Source of the DNA: Paenibacillus sp. Root52
GTDB taxonomy: Bacteria > Bacillota > Bacilli > Paenibacillales > Paenibacillaceae
Reading direction: 5' to 3'
Assembly (NCBI RefSeq): GCF_001426865.1
Contig: NZ_LMFO01000033.1
Span: forward strand, 124,001 to 188,000
Length of the DNA: 64,000 nucleotides
Of this stretch, positions 26,248-34,971 are shown in pieces (the first letter of the stretch is position 1; each line of letters opens with the position of its first letter). Made by a program: the position numbers and the translations under genes. The notes under the pieces were generated by a model. That model worked only from the letters and a program-made list of their open reading frames with translations, had not been told where the DNA came from and did not search any database.

Positions 26248-26619
26248 GTTTACGAGTACGAGTAAGCTGAACAAGTAAGGTAAGGTGAAACCGCACTGTT
26301 GAGGGCTATCCTTCTCAGGTGTGACTTACGGACACGGGTGTGATCTTACGGTTACATCCATGTCTAAGTTTCTCCAGAACAAGGCTGTAGTTAAGACCGA
26401 GATGAACGGGGTGCGACTGACCCTCGTGGATTGCAGGAGCTATACCGTACCCAAAGAGATGCGTATAGATGCAATAGTAGTAGTACAACAACCAACCAGC
26501 ATCCAACACCAAGGTAGATTAAGCTCTAACAGAAGCACAAGTAGTAGTCATATAGGAAACAAACAATTAGAGTGTATTACGTTTTTGAGCAACAACATTA
26601 CATAGAAGAGGTGATTGGT
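26248..26619 (+). other. 372-base gap with a short direct repeat
   Basis: No convincing gene. GGTGTGACTTACGG (26318-26331) and GGTGTGATCTTACGG (26337-26351) form a direct repeat 19 bases apart. No known riboswitch class is recognised, though the stretch upstream of the BI-1 gene is long for a simple promoter. Confidence 0.35.
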
Positions 26620-27369
26620 TTGATCGGTCGTAGTGGTAATCCGACACTGAAAGAAAGTACATTTGAAGGCAACAGAGGGTATGGAGATGATCGGTATCAG
26701 CAATTCATGACGATTAACGGTACAGTTAACAAGGCATTTATCACGTTGATCATTCTGCTAGGTAGTGCATTTGCTACGTGGATGATGTTTTTTAACGGAC
26801 AAGAGGTGCTTCCACTGGCTTACGGTGGGCTGATCGTTGGTTTTATTCTAGCGCTAATTATTTCATTCAAACCAGTAGCTGCTCCCTACCTTGTACCGAT
26901 CTATGCCATCGCAGAAGGTATGTTCCTCGGTGCGTTCTCCGCAGCATATGAATCGTTGTACAACGGAATTACGTTGCAGGCTGCTCTGTTGACGATGGCT
27001 GTCTTTGTCGCATTACTAGTGGCCTACAAAACAAGATTGATTAAGGCGACGGAGAACTTTAAGCTGGGCGTTGTGGCTGCAACTGGCGGTATTATGATTA
27101 TGTATCTTCTAAGCTTCGTACTGCGTTTATTCGGAATTACAGTACCTTACTTGCATGACAATAGTCTGATTGGTATCGGCATTTCGGTGGTGATCGTCAT
27201 TGTGGCGGCGCTGAATCTGGTGCTTGATTTTGACTTTATCGAGCATGGGGCAGAGCAGGGAGCACCCAAATATATGGAGTGGTATGGAGCATTTGGTTTA
27301 ATGGTCACGCTGGTGTGGCTGTACATTGAGATTATCCGTCTCCTCAGCAAACTTCGGAGCAGAAACTAG
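26620..27369 (+). CDS. Bax inhibitor-1 / YccA-family membrane protein
   Basis: This is a 249-residue seven-helix membrane protein. After a polar N-terminus (IGRSGNPTLKESTFEG) come helices including VNKAFITLIILLGSAFATWM, LIVGFILALIISF and YAIAEGMFLGAFSAAYE, ending with FDFIEHGAEQGAPKYMEWY, the typical BI-1 C-terminal motif with its acidic residues. TTG 26620 is preferred: GAGGTGAT is six bases upstream, and the longer frame has no ribosome site. Bacterial BI-1 proteins are proton-sensitive calcium leak channels in the family member YetJ; the role here is inferred. Confidence 0.9.
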   Translation: MIGRSGNPTLKESTFEGNRGYGDDRYQQFMTINGTVNKAFITLIILLGSAFATWMMFFNGQEVLPLAYGGLIVGFILALIISFKPVAAPYLVPIYAIAEGMFLGAFSAAYESLYNGITLQAALLTMAVFVALLVAYKTRLIKATENFKLGVVAATGGIMIMYLLSFVLRLFGITVPYLHDNSLIGIGISVVIVIVAALNLVLDFDFIEHGAEQGAPKYMEWYGAFGLMVTLVWLYIEIIRLLSKLRSRN

Positions 27370-27436
27370 GAGCGGGCTTGGTTGATTAGGTGGATTGCTA
27401 AGACCAAGCCTGTAAGAATCAGTAATAGAGCTAACG

Positions 27437-27474
27437 AGCTAACGCGTGTCTATACACGACGTTGGCTTTTTTTG
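27437..27474 (+). terminator. Terminator after the BI-1 gene
   Basis: AGCTAACGCGTGT pairs with ACACG-A-CGTTGGCT (one G-U pair), followed by seven T. Confidence 0.85.
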
Positions 27475-27554
27475 TTTATACTCCTTAATTAGTAGGATAA
27501 CCATACGAATTTCACAGATATAGATTGACCTTACGAAAAATAATATGATACCTT

Positions 27555-27575
27555 AAATGATAATTGTTCTCATTT
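27555..27575 (+). promoter_or_regulatory. Fur box 1
   Basis: TGATAATTGTTCTCA (27558-27572) matches the 7-1-7 Fur consensus TGATAAT-N-ATTATCA at 12 of 14 positions, and the flanks AAA/TTT extend the symmetry. It lies just before the AraC-type sensor gene. Confidence 0.75.
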
Positions 27576-27594
27576 ATCAGAAAGGAGTCATCTC

Positions 27595-28824
27595 ATGATA
27601 TTCGATAAGGGAACACATGCCGCTAAACCAACACATGCTGAATCAAGAGCAGTGACGAGCCGAAGCACCAAGACAGATATCGCTAAAGTTAAGACATATA
27701 TGGCTCAACATTATAACTTACCATTATCTATTGCTGATCTGGCGGCAAGAGCCAATATCAGTCCTAAATACTTTGTAGATTTATTCAAGAAAACTTATGG
27801 GCAGAGTGCCATGGAGTACTTAACCGATCTTCGCATTAATCATGCCAAGCGATATCTGAAGGAGTCTGGAGATAAGTTACGCGACATCGCACTGAAGGTG
27901 GGGTATAGCGACGAGTATTATTTTAGCCGGAAATTTAAAAAAGAAGTGGGCATTTCTCCATCAGATTATGCAAGAAATACGAAGAAACGCATCGCCACAT
28001 ACTCCTCCAATATGATTGGACAGCTTCTGGCGCTCGGTGTCATGCCTGTTGCTGCGCCCATCGATTCGAAGTGGACAGCATATTATTATAATGTGTATCG
28101 CACAGAGATCCCATCTCATCTGAAACTGACAGATCCATATACAAGCTGGCGAATGGAAGCAAATGTGGAGAAACTGGTGCATATTCGCCCAGACGCCATT
28201 ATTGGCAATGATCAGATTAGTGAGCAGGATGAGGCGAAGCTGGCCGAGATTGCTCCGTGCTGTGTCGTACCTAAGCATCCATCGGATTGGCGTACGCAAT
28301 TGCGTACGATTGCTACTTTTTTGGAACGGGAAGAGCAGGCAGAACAATGGATCAATGCATATCATCAGCGGGCGCAAGAAGCGCGGGAACATGTACAGAA
28401 GGAAATGGGTCAGGAAAAGGTACTCGTACTTCGTGTGTATGGCCAGCACCTCTATCTCTACAGCAATCCGGGTATACAAGAGGTATTTCATCATGCGCTC
28501 CAACTAGATACAATGCTGGATATGAACGCTAATGTACCTATAACAATGGAGCAACTCGCTGCGATGAATCCAGACCACATGCTCGTGATGGTGTGTCCTG
28601 AAGCGGCATCACGGGCAACATGGCTCAGCTTACAGCATTCGCCTATATGGCGACGGCTTAAGGCAGCACAGCATTATCAGATCCACCTGATTGCAGGTGA
28701 TCCGTGGTTCGACTACTCTGCTGTCGGCGTGATGCGTATGCTCAGCGAAGCTTTGCTTATGTTTACGGGATATTGTCCAAATGGTTATCTGGATACTGTC
28801 CATGGTGATTCACGAGTGACATGA
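27595..28824 (+). CDS. AraC-family regulator with siderophore-binding-like domain (Btr-like)
   Basis: This 409-residue protein has an N-terminal AraC DNA-binding domain (residues ~25-125: LSIADLAARANISPKYFVDL, KVGYSDEYYFSRKFKKEVG) and a C-terminal periplasmic-binding-protein-like domain (about 140-400: QLLALGVMPVAAP, IRPDAIIGND, VLVLRVYGQHLYLYSN). This order matches B. subtilis Btr, which senses Fe-bacillibactin and activates uptake genes. AAAGGAG precedes the ATG. A Fur box lies upstream, and the binding lipoprotein gene follows under a second Fur box, as expected for a ferri-siderophore activator. Confidence 0.88.
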   Translation: MIFDKGTHAAKPTHAESRAVTSRSTKTDIAKVKTYMAQHYNLPLSIADLAARANISPKYFVDLFKKTYGQSAMEYLTDLRINHAKRYLKESGDKLRDIALKVGYSDEYYFSRKFKKEVGISPSDYARNTKKRIATYSSNMIGQLLALGVMPVAAPIDSKWTAYYYNVYRTEIPSHLKLTDPYTSWRMEANVEKLVHIRPDAIIGNDQISEQDEAKLAEIAPCCVVPKHPSDWRTQLRTIATFLEREEQAEQWINAYHQRAQEAREHVQKEMGQEKVLVLRVYGQHLYLYSNPGIQEVFHHALQLDTMLDMNANVPITMEQLAAMNPDHMLVMVCPEAASRATWLSLQHSPIWRRLKAAQHYQIHLIAGDPWFDYSAVGVMRMLSEALLMFTGYCPNGYLDTVHGDSRVT

Positions 28825-28845
28825 CATATAATCCTACTATCTAAA

Positions 28846-28860
28846 TGAGAATGTTTATCA
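28846..28860 (+). promoter_or_regulatory. Fur box 2
   Basis: TGAGAATGTTTATCA matches the 7-1-7 consensus at 12 of 14 positions and lies immediately upstream of the siderophore-binding lipoprotein gene. Confidence 0.75.
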
Positions 28861-28873
28861 AGGGGGATATATC

Positions 28874-29929
28874 ATGTTTCCACAGAGTCAACCAAAGGGA
28901 CAGCCATTTGTTGCTCAAAAACTACGTCATGTACGGGTGTCTGTCTTCGTTTTACTATTGCTTATCGCGGGTCTATTATCTGCCTGTAGTTCCAATTCGA
29001 GTGCAGAGCAAACCGGGGAATTGCAGCAAGAGCAGCCGGCAACGGAAGCCGCAGCGCCAGCATCCTCTAACACAGATGTGGAGGAAGATCAGGCTCAGGA
29101 GGCAGTGGGGGAGCGTACAGTAAAGGATGAGCTAGGCCATGATGTCATTGTCCCGGCTAATGTAGAGCGAGTCTTCGCACCCTATCTGGAAGATTCCCTG
29201 CTCACGCTAGGAGTTAAACCTGTTGCACAATGGGCGAGCGGCACGCAGGGGCATGTGTATTTGCAGGATCAGTTAAGCGATGTTCCAACGCTCGACTTCT
29301 CCAGCGGGTTGCCTGCGCCTGAGGCATTAATGGCGTTCAACCCGGATTTTATTATTTTGCATACAGCGAATTATGCTGAGAATGGTGTGTACGAGAGCTA
29401 TTCCAAGATCGCACCAACCTATGTATTTAGCAACGCTTCGGGTGATGTAGAGAAGTCCTTGGAGGTCATCGGCGATCTGTTGGGTAAATCCGCTGAGGCG
29501 AAACAGGCGATTGAAGACTATCATGCAGAAGTCGAATCAGCCAAAGCCAAACTGGCTCAAGTGACGGAGGGTAAAAAGGCAGCGATCATCCGGTTTGCCC
29601 CGCGTGGCATCACCTTGATGGGAGGAAACTATTTCAGCGGTTATGTCGTGTACGAGCAGCTTGGCTTAGGGAAGCCAGCATTGGTGGAGACGGAGAATAG
29701 CGCGATGGTATCGACCGAGATATTGCCTGAGATCGATGCAGATTTTATTTTCACGGTAGAGCAAGGCCCTGGTAGCATGAAAGAAATGACGGAGACCGCA
29801 GTATGGAAAGGTATTCCTGCCGTAAAAGCAGGAAATGTGTACGCCGTTGAACCGGCCTCTTGGCTAGGCGGTGGATTGATCGCATATCGACGTGTAATTG
29901 ATGATACGTTAAAGGCATTGACGGAATAA
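28874..29929 (+). CDS. Iron-siderophore ABC transporter substrate-binding lipoprotein
   Basis: This is a 351-residue class III (FhuD/FeuA-type) binding protein. Signal peptide with lipobox LLSAC (Cys38), then an acidic/Ala/Pro linker, then RTVKDELGHDVIVPANVERV, AFNPDFIILH, and the C-terminal VYAVEPASWLGGGLIAYRRV. GGGGG before the ATG acts as ribosome site, and Fur box 2 overlaps the region just upstream. No permease or ATPase genes follow in the window, so it must work with subunits encoded elsewhere (inference). Confidence 0.9.
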   Translation: MFPQSQPKGQPFVAQKLRHVRVSVFVLLLLIAGLLSACSSNSSAEQTGELQQEQPATEAAAPASSNTDVEEDQAQEAVGERTVKDELGHDVIVPANVERVFAPYLEDSLLTLGVKPVAQWASGTQGHVYLQDQLSDVPTLDFSSGLPAPEALMAFNPDFIILHTANYAENGVYESYSKIAPTYVFSNASGDVEKSLEVIGDLLGKSAEAKQAIEDYHAEVESAKAKLAQVTEGKKAAIIRFAPRGITLMGGNYFSGYVVYEQLGLGKPALVETENSAMVSTEILPEIDADFIFTVEQGPGSMKEMTETAVWKGIPAVKAGNVYAVEPASWLGGGLIAYRRVIDDTLKALTE

Positions 29930-29981
29930 TAGAGAGTTGAAGTGGCTCCCATAGAGGTGCTGGTAAGGAGGATTAACGATC

Positions 29982-30848
29982 ATGACGTTTCAGTCCAAGA
30001 AACCCCAATTAGATGCACCTAAACAAGAAAATGCACGAAGTGTGGTGAAGATTCCACGCGCCGAACAATGGAGTATGAGCCCCAGCACAGGAGGTCATGC
30101 GTATCAGATTATGGTTTATGAGCCAGCGGAGGAAGCCCCTGCGTCAGGGTATCCGGTCATCTATGTGCTGGATGCGAATGCTGTATTCGGTACGATGGTA
30201 GAAGCCGTTCGTCTGCAGGGTCGTAGACCAGAGAAGACGGGAGTAATCCCGGCCATTATTGTAGGCATCGGTTATCCAACAGAGGCGACCTTCTCGCCTC
30301 ATCGGTATGCTGATTATACCCCGGAGGCCACTACGGAGTATACAAATCAACCGGATGGTACACCTCTGCCGCCGCAGGGAGGAGCGGATCGATTTTTACA
30401 GTTTATTGAAGATGAATTGAAACCGAGAATAGAATCACAATATCGAATTAATCGGAGCAGACAAGCGATCTTTGGCCATTCTCTGGGCGGGTTGTTCGTT
30501 CTACATACACTGCTGACGAAGCCAGAAGCTTTTCGTTATTATATCGCTGGCAGTCCGTCACTGCATTGGAATCAGAAGCTGATGCAGACGGAGGAAGAGG
30601 CATTTATTGCTCGTTTGGATTCCGATCCGATTCAGGCCGAGGTATGGATTGGCATAGGAGAGCAGGAAAAGATCCATCCTGCTGGTAATAACGGGAGAGC
30701 CTTAGGGCTTACGGAGCGTCTATCTAGCTTGCATCATCCGGGTTTGACGATTCAATTCACAGAGTTTGAAGGAGAGAATCACGTATCGGTGTTACCTTTT
30801 CTAATTAGTCGTTCGCTTCGTTTGGCATGTAGCCCGGAGACCATCTGA
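29982..30848 (+). CDS. besA: Siderophore esterase (BesA/IroE-like alpha/beta hydrolase)
   Basis: This 288-residue cytoplasmic esterase is of the enterochelin/bacillibactin esterase type. The nucleophile elbow is GHSLGG (Ser167) and the His is in ENHVSV (His267). Family marks are YPVIYVLDANAVFGTMVEA, IVGIGYPT and RFLQFIEDELKPRIESQYRI. GTAAGGAGG is seven to eight bases before the ATG. It is 52 bases after the binding-protein gene, almost certainly the same Fur-controlled transcript, and would hydrolyse imported trilactone siderophore to release iron. Confidence 0.88.
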   Translation: MTFQSKKPQLDAPKQENARSVVKIPRAEQWSMSPSTGGHAYQIMVYEPAEEAPASGYPVIYVLDANAVFGTMVEAVRLQGRRPEKTGVIPAIIVGIGYPTEATFSPHRYADYTPEATTEYTNQPDGTPLPPQGGADRFLQFIEDELKPRIESQYRINRSRQAIFGHSLGGLFVLHTLLTKPEAFRYYIAGSPSLHWNQKLMQTEEEAFIARLDSDPIQAEVWIGIGEQEKIHPAGNNGRALGLTERLSSLHHPGLTIQFTEFEGENHVSVLPFLISRSLRLACSPETI

Positions 30849-30864
30849 GGTATAAAATACAACA

Positions 30865-30893
30865 CAAAAATAGGGGGCGATTGCCCCTTATTT
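30865..30893. terminator. Short bidirectional terminator, overlapping the sfp stop
   Basis: AATAGGGGGC / GCCCCTTATT stem with a 4-base loop. On the minus strand it is followed by TATTTTTGTG. Confidence 0.65.
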
Positions 30894-31577
30894 GCGTATC
30901 GCTTGAAGTACATCCTGGACAGTGACCACATCGTACTCTGTAGGCAATGCTGTTCCTACAGAACAGGCTGCCAGCATATGTCCATCATCCAGTCGCTCGC
31001 TGTGAAAACGATAGGCTTCATCCTGCTCACAATGCCAATCTCCCTGATCATTGGGAAGAATGGCGAAGGAGTCCAGCGGTATGGAGAGCCCTTTGCCTAC
31101 GGCCTTAATGTAGCTCTCCTTGAGCGTCCATAGTCGATAGAAGGTTTCAACCTGCATATCGGCCGGTTGGCTGATCAGGTAACGATGCTCCTGCGGAGCG
31201 AAGAAACGGTCTGCAATCTGAAGGTCAATCGGGTTAGTTTGCTCCACATCAATGCCCACAAGACCATGTCCGCCCGAGATCATAACAACCCAGTCTCCAG
31301 AATGAGAGAGGTTAAAGGGGTGCTCTGCATGTTCGTTCAGGAAAGGCTTTCCGTACGCATTTCGGATAAACGATATTTTCTTCGCCTGCCCACCAATCTG
31401 ATCTGCTAACGTAACCCGAGCCAATGCTTCACCAAGGACAGATCGATAAGCGTCCGCCTGATGTACATAACGGGCTGCACCCGCACGTCGCTCAGTGGCG
31501 ACCATAGAGAGCAATAGTTCCCAATCGTCTTCCAGCAGTATTGAAGGTACTTGCATAACCTGTATCTTAATCATCAT
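30888..31577 (-). CDS. sfp: Sfp-type 4'-phosphopantetheinyl transferase
   Basis: This 229-residue transferase activates carrier proteins of NRPS/PKS systems. Motifs: PFNLSHSGDWVV, GLVGIDVEQ (metal-binding Asp/Glu) and FYRLWTLKESYIKAVGKGL. AGGTGATAA precedes two adjacent ATG codons, either of which may start translation. It is convergent with the siderophore esterase, which fits a siderophore NRPS elsewhere in the genome; no NRPS gene is in the window. Confidence 0.92.
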   Translation of the reverse strand: MMIKIQVMQVPSILLEDDWELLLSMVATERRAGAARYVHQADAYRSVLGEALARVTLADQIGGQAKKISFIRNAYGKPFLNEHAEHPFNLSHSGDWVVMISGGHGLVGIDVEQTNPIDLQIADRFFAPQEHRYLISQPADMQVETFYRLWTLKESYIKAVGKGLSIPLDSFAILPNDQGDWHCEQDEAYRFHSERLDDGHMLAACSVGTALPTEYDVVTVQDVLQAIRK

Positions 31578-31745
31578 TTATCACCTGTCGATGTATTCGG
31601 CATTTGGCAGCAACAATCCTGTTTAACACATGGAGCTACCCGGTAGTGCGGCAGCATCAAAGGCAACAGTCTGCCCTAATAAGCGGTACCTTACATGCAA
31701 AGTCTCTCCAACCCGCTTGCTTAAAACACCGTACGTATAAGGTTA

Positions 31746-32615
31746 TCAGCCCTGTTGTGTCTTCTTCCAGTCCTCGTGTGCAGTCTGTACCTGCTTCCAC
31801 ATCTCTTCGCGTTCCATCTTACTGTACCGTACCAATGGTTCATGGAATACGTCAGTGAGAGTGCTAATCCACTCGTTGAAGGTTCTAATCTCCATCTTAC
31901 GAATACCCTCAGCATCATGGATTCGTAGCATACATCCACGTAGTTCATGACTACGCTGGGCATCTCTTTGACGAAGAAGAAATGTGTTATGCCAAGGTGA
32001 CTGGATCGACTGGCTGTAGAATTCATGCTTCGGAATGAACTCATCCAGTTGGCCGACCCAATCCGGGGCATAGTCGACACCTAGACTCGGACCGTTCGGT
32101 TCATATTCGAGCCTCCAACCCTCCGCAGCTACTGATGATGGAATTAGATTATACGTGAAAGGTGCCTGCCCGTAGGTACCATAACGCAAGGGAAGCGGCT
32201 GAAATGGCATACCACCAAGCCCAACATCTAAAATCCATTGTTCATCTGGATTTTCTGATCCTGGTATTAATACAGACAACCCTAAATGAAACGAGTTAAC
32301 ACGTGGTTGCTCCCCATGGGGTTGAACACCTGCACGATGCCATCGCACAGTATATCCAAGTGAGTGAAGCAGCACGCTAAACGCGCCATTCAAGTGAAAA
32401 CAGTATCCGCTACGCCCGTTCAACATGAGCTCTACAGATTCTCGAAGGTGAATTCCGGCGGGGCGACCTGCAAAAATATCAACGGTCTGCCAGGACAGGT
32501 ACTCTACATGTGCCGCTTGCAGCTCGGATAGAAATTCAAGTGTTGGCGGCTTTATCTCATCCATACCTATCCGTTTAAGATAGGCTTTAATTTCAGTTGG
32601 ATTCAACGTGTACAT
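31746..32615 (-). CDS. Arylamine N-acetyltransferase
   Basis: This is a 289-residue NAT-family enzyme. The Cys-His-Asp triad is visible: Cys72 in RSGYCFHLNGAFS, His110 in NSFHLGLSV and Asp130 in WILDVGLGG. The N-terminal pattern YLSWQTVDIFAGRP matches the family. ATG 32615 is chosen with GGAGG eight bases upstream; an upstream in-frame TTG would place that site inside the coding region. It transfers acetyl from acetyl-CoA to arylamines or hydrazines; the physiological role is uncertain. Confidence 0.92.
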   Translation of the reverse strand: MYTLNPTEIKAYLKRIGMDEIKPPTLEFLSELQAAHVEYLSWQTVDIFAGRPAGIHLRESVELMLNGRSGYCFHLNGAFSVLLHSLGYTVRWHRAGVQPHGEQPRVNSFHLGLSVLIPGSENPDEQWILDVGLGGMPFQPLPLRYGTYGQAPFTYNLIPSSVAAEGWRLEYEPNGPSLGVDYAPDWVGQLDEFIPKHEFYSQSIQSPWHNTFLLRQRDAQRSHELRGCMLRIHDAEGIRKMEIRTFNEWISTLTDVFHEPLVRYSKMEREEMWKQVQTAHEDWKKTQQG

Positions 32616-32752
32616 TGGCCTAACCTCCAATCATATGTGGAGCCACCATGTTTCATTGATAATGGCTCCTTCATCTATTGTAGGTACGGCACAGGTTACT
32701 GAACACCGCTGTTTCTCTCCATTGTACCGGTACAATTTTGTGTAAGCAGAGC

Positions 32753-33928
32753 CTAAAATTTCGTGAACTTGCCTCTCATTTCGCTATATTGAATATGAAT
32801 TCGGTTCTCTGGATGTTTGTCTGTTGTATATAGAACCAGTAAGAAGATCCATTCCAGAGGTTTCATGAGTAGATAGACAAGATCCGCTGTCCAGCGGGAA
32901 CGAATATGTTTACTCACCGGATAGCCATAACGATCGTATAACCCACGAACTAGGCGATGGAATCGGGGCGTGTACTGTTCCAATACATGTTCAAAAGCAT
33001 TTGCAATCATTAATTGTCGATTCACTTTAATAACGTGGCCGTGTCGTATGCCATCTCGCACTGGTTTGACCCATTTGGCATGTCCACCAGCTGCAACGGT
33101 GCACAAATAGTGTCCACTTCCCGGAATGATATCGGGCGGTGGGATGGGGAGACGAGAGTAATTGTAGCTGCTCGTATCCAGGAAGGTCCGAATGGCACTG
33201 TCAGGTCGCTGACCAAATAAGACTAGAATGAGCTGGATCACCAGTTGTAGTGGGAACATGAGAATCACCCAGACAAGCGGTGCAGTGCGAAAACGACTGA
33301 TATGCCGATACAGGAATCGTTGCCATCCAGGCAGATGCTCCATATCCGTTAGCAAACTTTGTCCCTCAACATGAGCCTGTACAAAACCATCCCACGAGCG
33401 CTTCAGGCGACCAACATATAGGAATATGAGCGATAGGTAGCTGCTCTGTAGTGTGAGCGTGGATAACGTTATAAGCAGTCCTGTTCCGTAATACCATGTT
33501 AGGCCTGTATGTGTGATATAGGCGATTCCCCAGACGATACTGAGAACGAGAGCGCTGTTGCATAGTGTGTAGACGATTGGCGAGAGTTTATTTGAGCGAC
33601 TAAACAGCAGGATATACGCCAACAAACCAACGATATGAGTTGTAATAAATACAGGAAGACTGTAGTGGCTAATCGTCGCATAGTTGGAAGCTGAATTGCC
33701 TGTATCTTCATACACAGACAGTGGTTCTCCTCCGTTAACACCTGAAGAATCGAAGGCTATGCCTATGGCAAAGCCAACGACTGTAAATCCCATTATAAAA
33801 ATTTCGCATACGGTGAGGAATATTCGTCCATTCCCAGTCGCCTTTTTGATGAAACTATTCAGCATAACCCATCCTGATGCAGCCGGAATAATTAAAAACA
33901 AGCCTAGGAATTGAAGTGTAGCAATCAA
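32753..33928 (-). CDS. DUF6688-like multi-pass membrane protein
   Basis: This is a 391-residue protein with about six membrane segments in residues 1-265, followed by a conserved soluble part (PDIIPGSGHYLCTVAAGGH, KPVRDGIRHGHVIKVNRQL, HRLVRGLYDRYGYPVSKHI) and a final hydrophobic segment (LMKPLEWIFLLVLYTTD). I recall this as the DUF6688 pattern, moderately sure. TTG 33928 is the start, with AAGGAGG seven bases upstream; the longer frame puts this site within codons. Function unknown. Confidence 0.72.
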   Translation of the reverse strand: MIATLQFLGLFLIIPAASGWVMLNSFIKKATGNGRIFLTVCEIFIMGFTVVGFAIGIAFDSSGVNGGEPLSVYEDTGNSASNYATISHYSLPVFITTHIVGLLAYILLFSRSNKLSPIVYTLCNSALVLSIVWGIAYITHTGLTWYYGTGLLITLSTLTLQSSYLSLIFLYVGRLKRSWDGFVQAHVEGQSLLTDMEHLPGWQRFLYRHISRFRTAPLVWVILMFPLQLVIQLILVLFGQRPDSAIRTFLDTSSYNYSRLPIPPPDIIPGSGHYLCTVAAGGHAKWVKPVRDGIRHGHVIKVNRQLMIANAFEHVLEQYTPRFHRLVRGLYDRYGYPVSKHIRSRWTADLVYLLMKPLEWIFLLVLYTTDKHPENRIHIQYSEMRGKFTKF

Positions 33929-34204
33929 GAGATGTCCTCCTTCGATTTCAGTATTCCTATTGTAGGTCAGCGAGAGCTTGTTGGCAATATTAACCATTAT
34001 AATATTTAGGTCTAACGCCTCATATTAGGGGAGGGAAAACCCTACTTGGGGTGGGGAGCTGATAGGATAACCGAGCTTACCTCGGAGCGCATACACTTCT
34101 TCCCATGTATGGGAGAGTGGATTCTCTTTTTCTTGGGTATGTTAACCGTTTAGAGTGGATATAGGTTAGAATAGAGATAGAAAGCAGGATTAGGAGATGT
34201 TAAT

Positions 34205-34681
34205 ATGGCTAATGATGAAGTGATTTTGACGCAGGAAGGCTTGGAAAAGCTGGAGGACGAGCTACGGGAATTAAAGACAGTTAAGCGTAAAGAGTTGGCC
34301 GAGCGTCTGAAACTCGCGATTAGTTACGGAGACCTGAAGGAAAATAGTGAGTATCATTCAGCCAAAGATGATCAGGCATTTATGGAAACCCGCGTTTTGA
34401 TTCTAGAGAAAATGTTGAAGAATGCACGAGTGATTACGGCGGACAACATGGACTCGAACAAAGTGGGCGTCGGCTCCACAGTGTTGCTTAACGACATTGA
34501 GTTTGCAGAGAAGATCGAATACAAACTTGTTGGACCTGCTGAAGCTGATGTTTCAGATAACAAAATTTCGTACGAGAGCCCTCTAGGCAAGGAACTAATG
34601 GGTAAAGAAGTGGGTAGTACCATTCATGTTAATGCACCGATGGGCGTGATCAAATATGAATTGCTCGAAATTCGGATCTAA
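34205..34681 (+). CDS. greA: Transcription elongation factor GreA
   Basis: This is a 158-residue transcript-cleavage factor that rescues backtracked RNA polymerase. The N-terminal coiled coil carries the catalytic tip GDLKENSEYHSAKD with Asp43 and Glu46. The C-terminal FKBP-like domain has VGVGSTVLL, YKLVGPAEAD, YESPLGKELMGKEVG and the end VIKYELLEIR. AGGAGA precedes the ATG. It is a single gene followed by a terminator. Paenibacillus can carry more than one Gre paralogue; which this is cannot be told from the window. Confidence 0.93.
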   Translation: MANDEVILTQEGLEKLEDELRELKTVKRKELAERLKLAISYGDLKENSEYHSAKDDQAFMETRVLILEKMLKNARVITADNMDSNKVGVGSTVLLNDIEFAEKIEYKLVGPAEADVSDNKISYESPLGKELMGKEVGSTIHVNAPMGVIKYELLEIRI

Positions 34682-34732
34682 CCACGAACGAACGTCGACT
34701 TTTCAATTATGAATAAATTAACCTTGTTGAAT

Positions 34733-34780
34733 AAAGAGAGGATCCGAAGCTAATTATAGCCGAAGAACCTCTCTTTTTTT
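34733..34780 (+). terminator. Terminator after greA
   Basis: AAAGAGAGG (34733-34741) pairs with CCTCTCTTT (34768-34776) across a 26-base loop, followed by further T. Confidence 0.65.
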
Positions 34781-34971
34781 GGTATATGTGAAACATACAG
34801 GAGTGAAATTCGAGCTTTATCACATACTATAAATAAACAGACTTAATTGTAATTCCCTTTAAAGCGTTAGTGTAAAAAAATAACATTCTGATTAATTTCA
34901 TTTTTTCAATGACCTGACACGATGAGTAGTATATAATTACGGGAAATAATAGAACAGATGGAGTAGATAAG

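Noticed and set aside
26315..26605. Opposed short frames between the GIY-YIG and BI-1 genes
   Set aside because: No ribosome site on either strand and low-complexity translation.
26248..26619. Manganese (yybP-ykoY) or other known riboswitch before the BI-1 gene
   Set aside because: The conserved core segments of the classes I know were not found.
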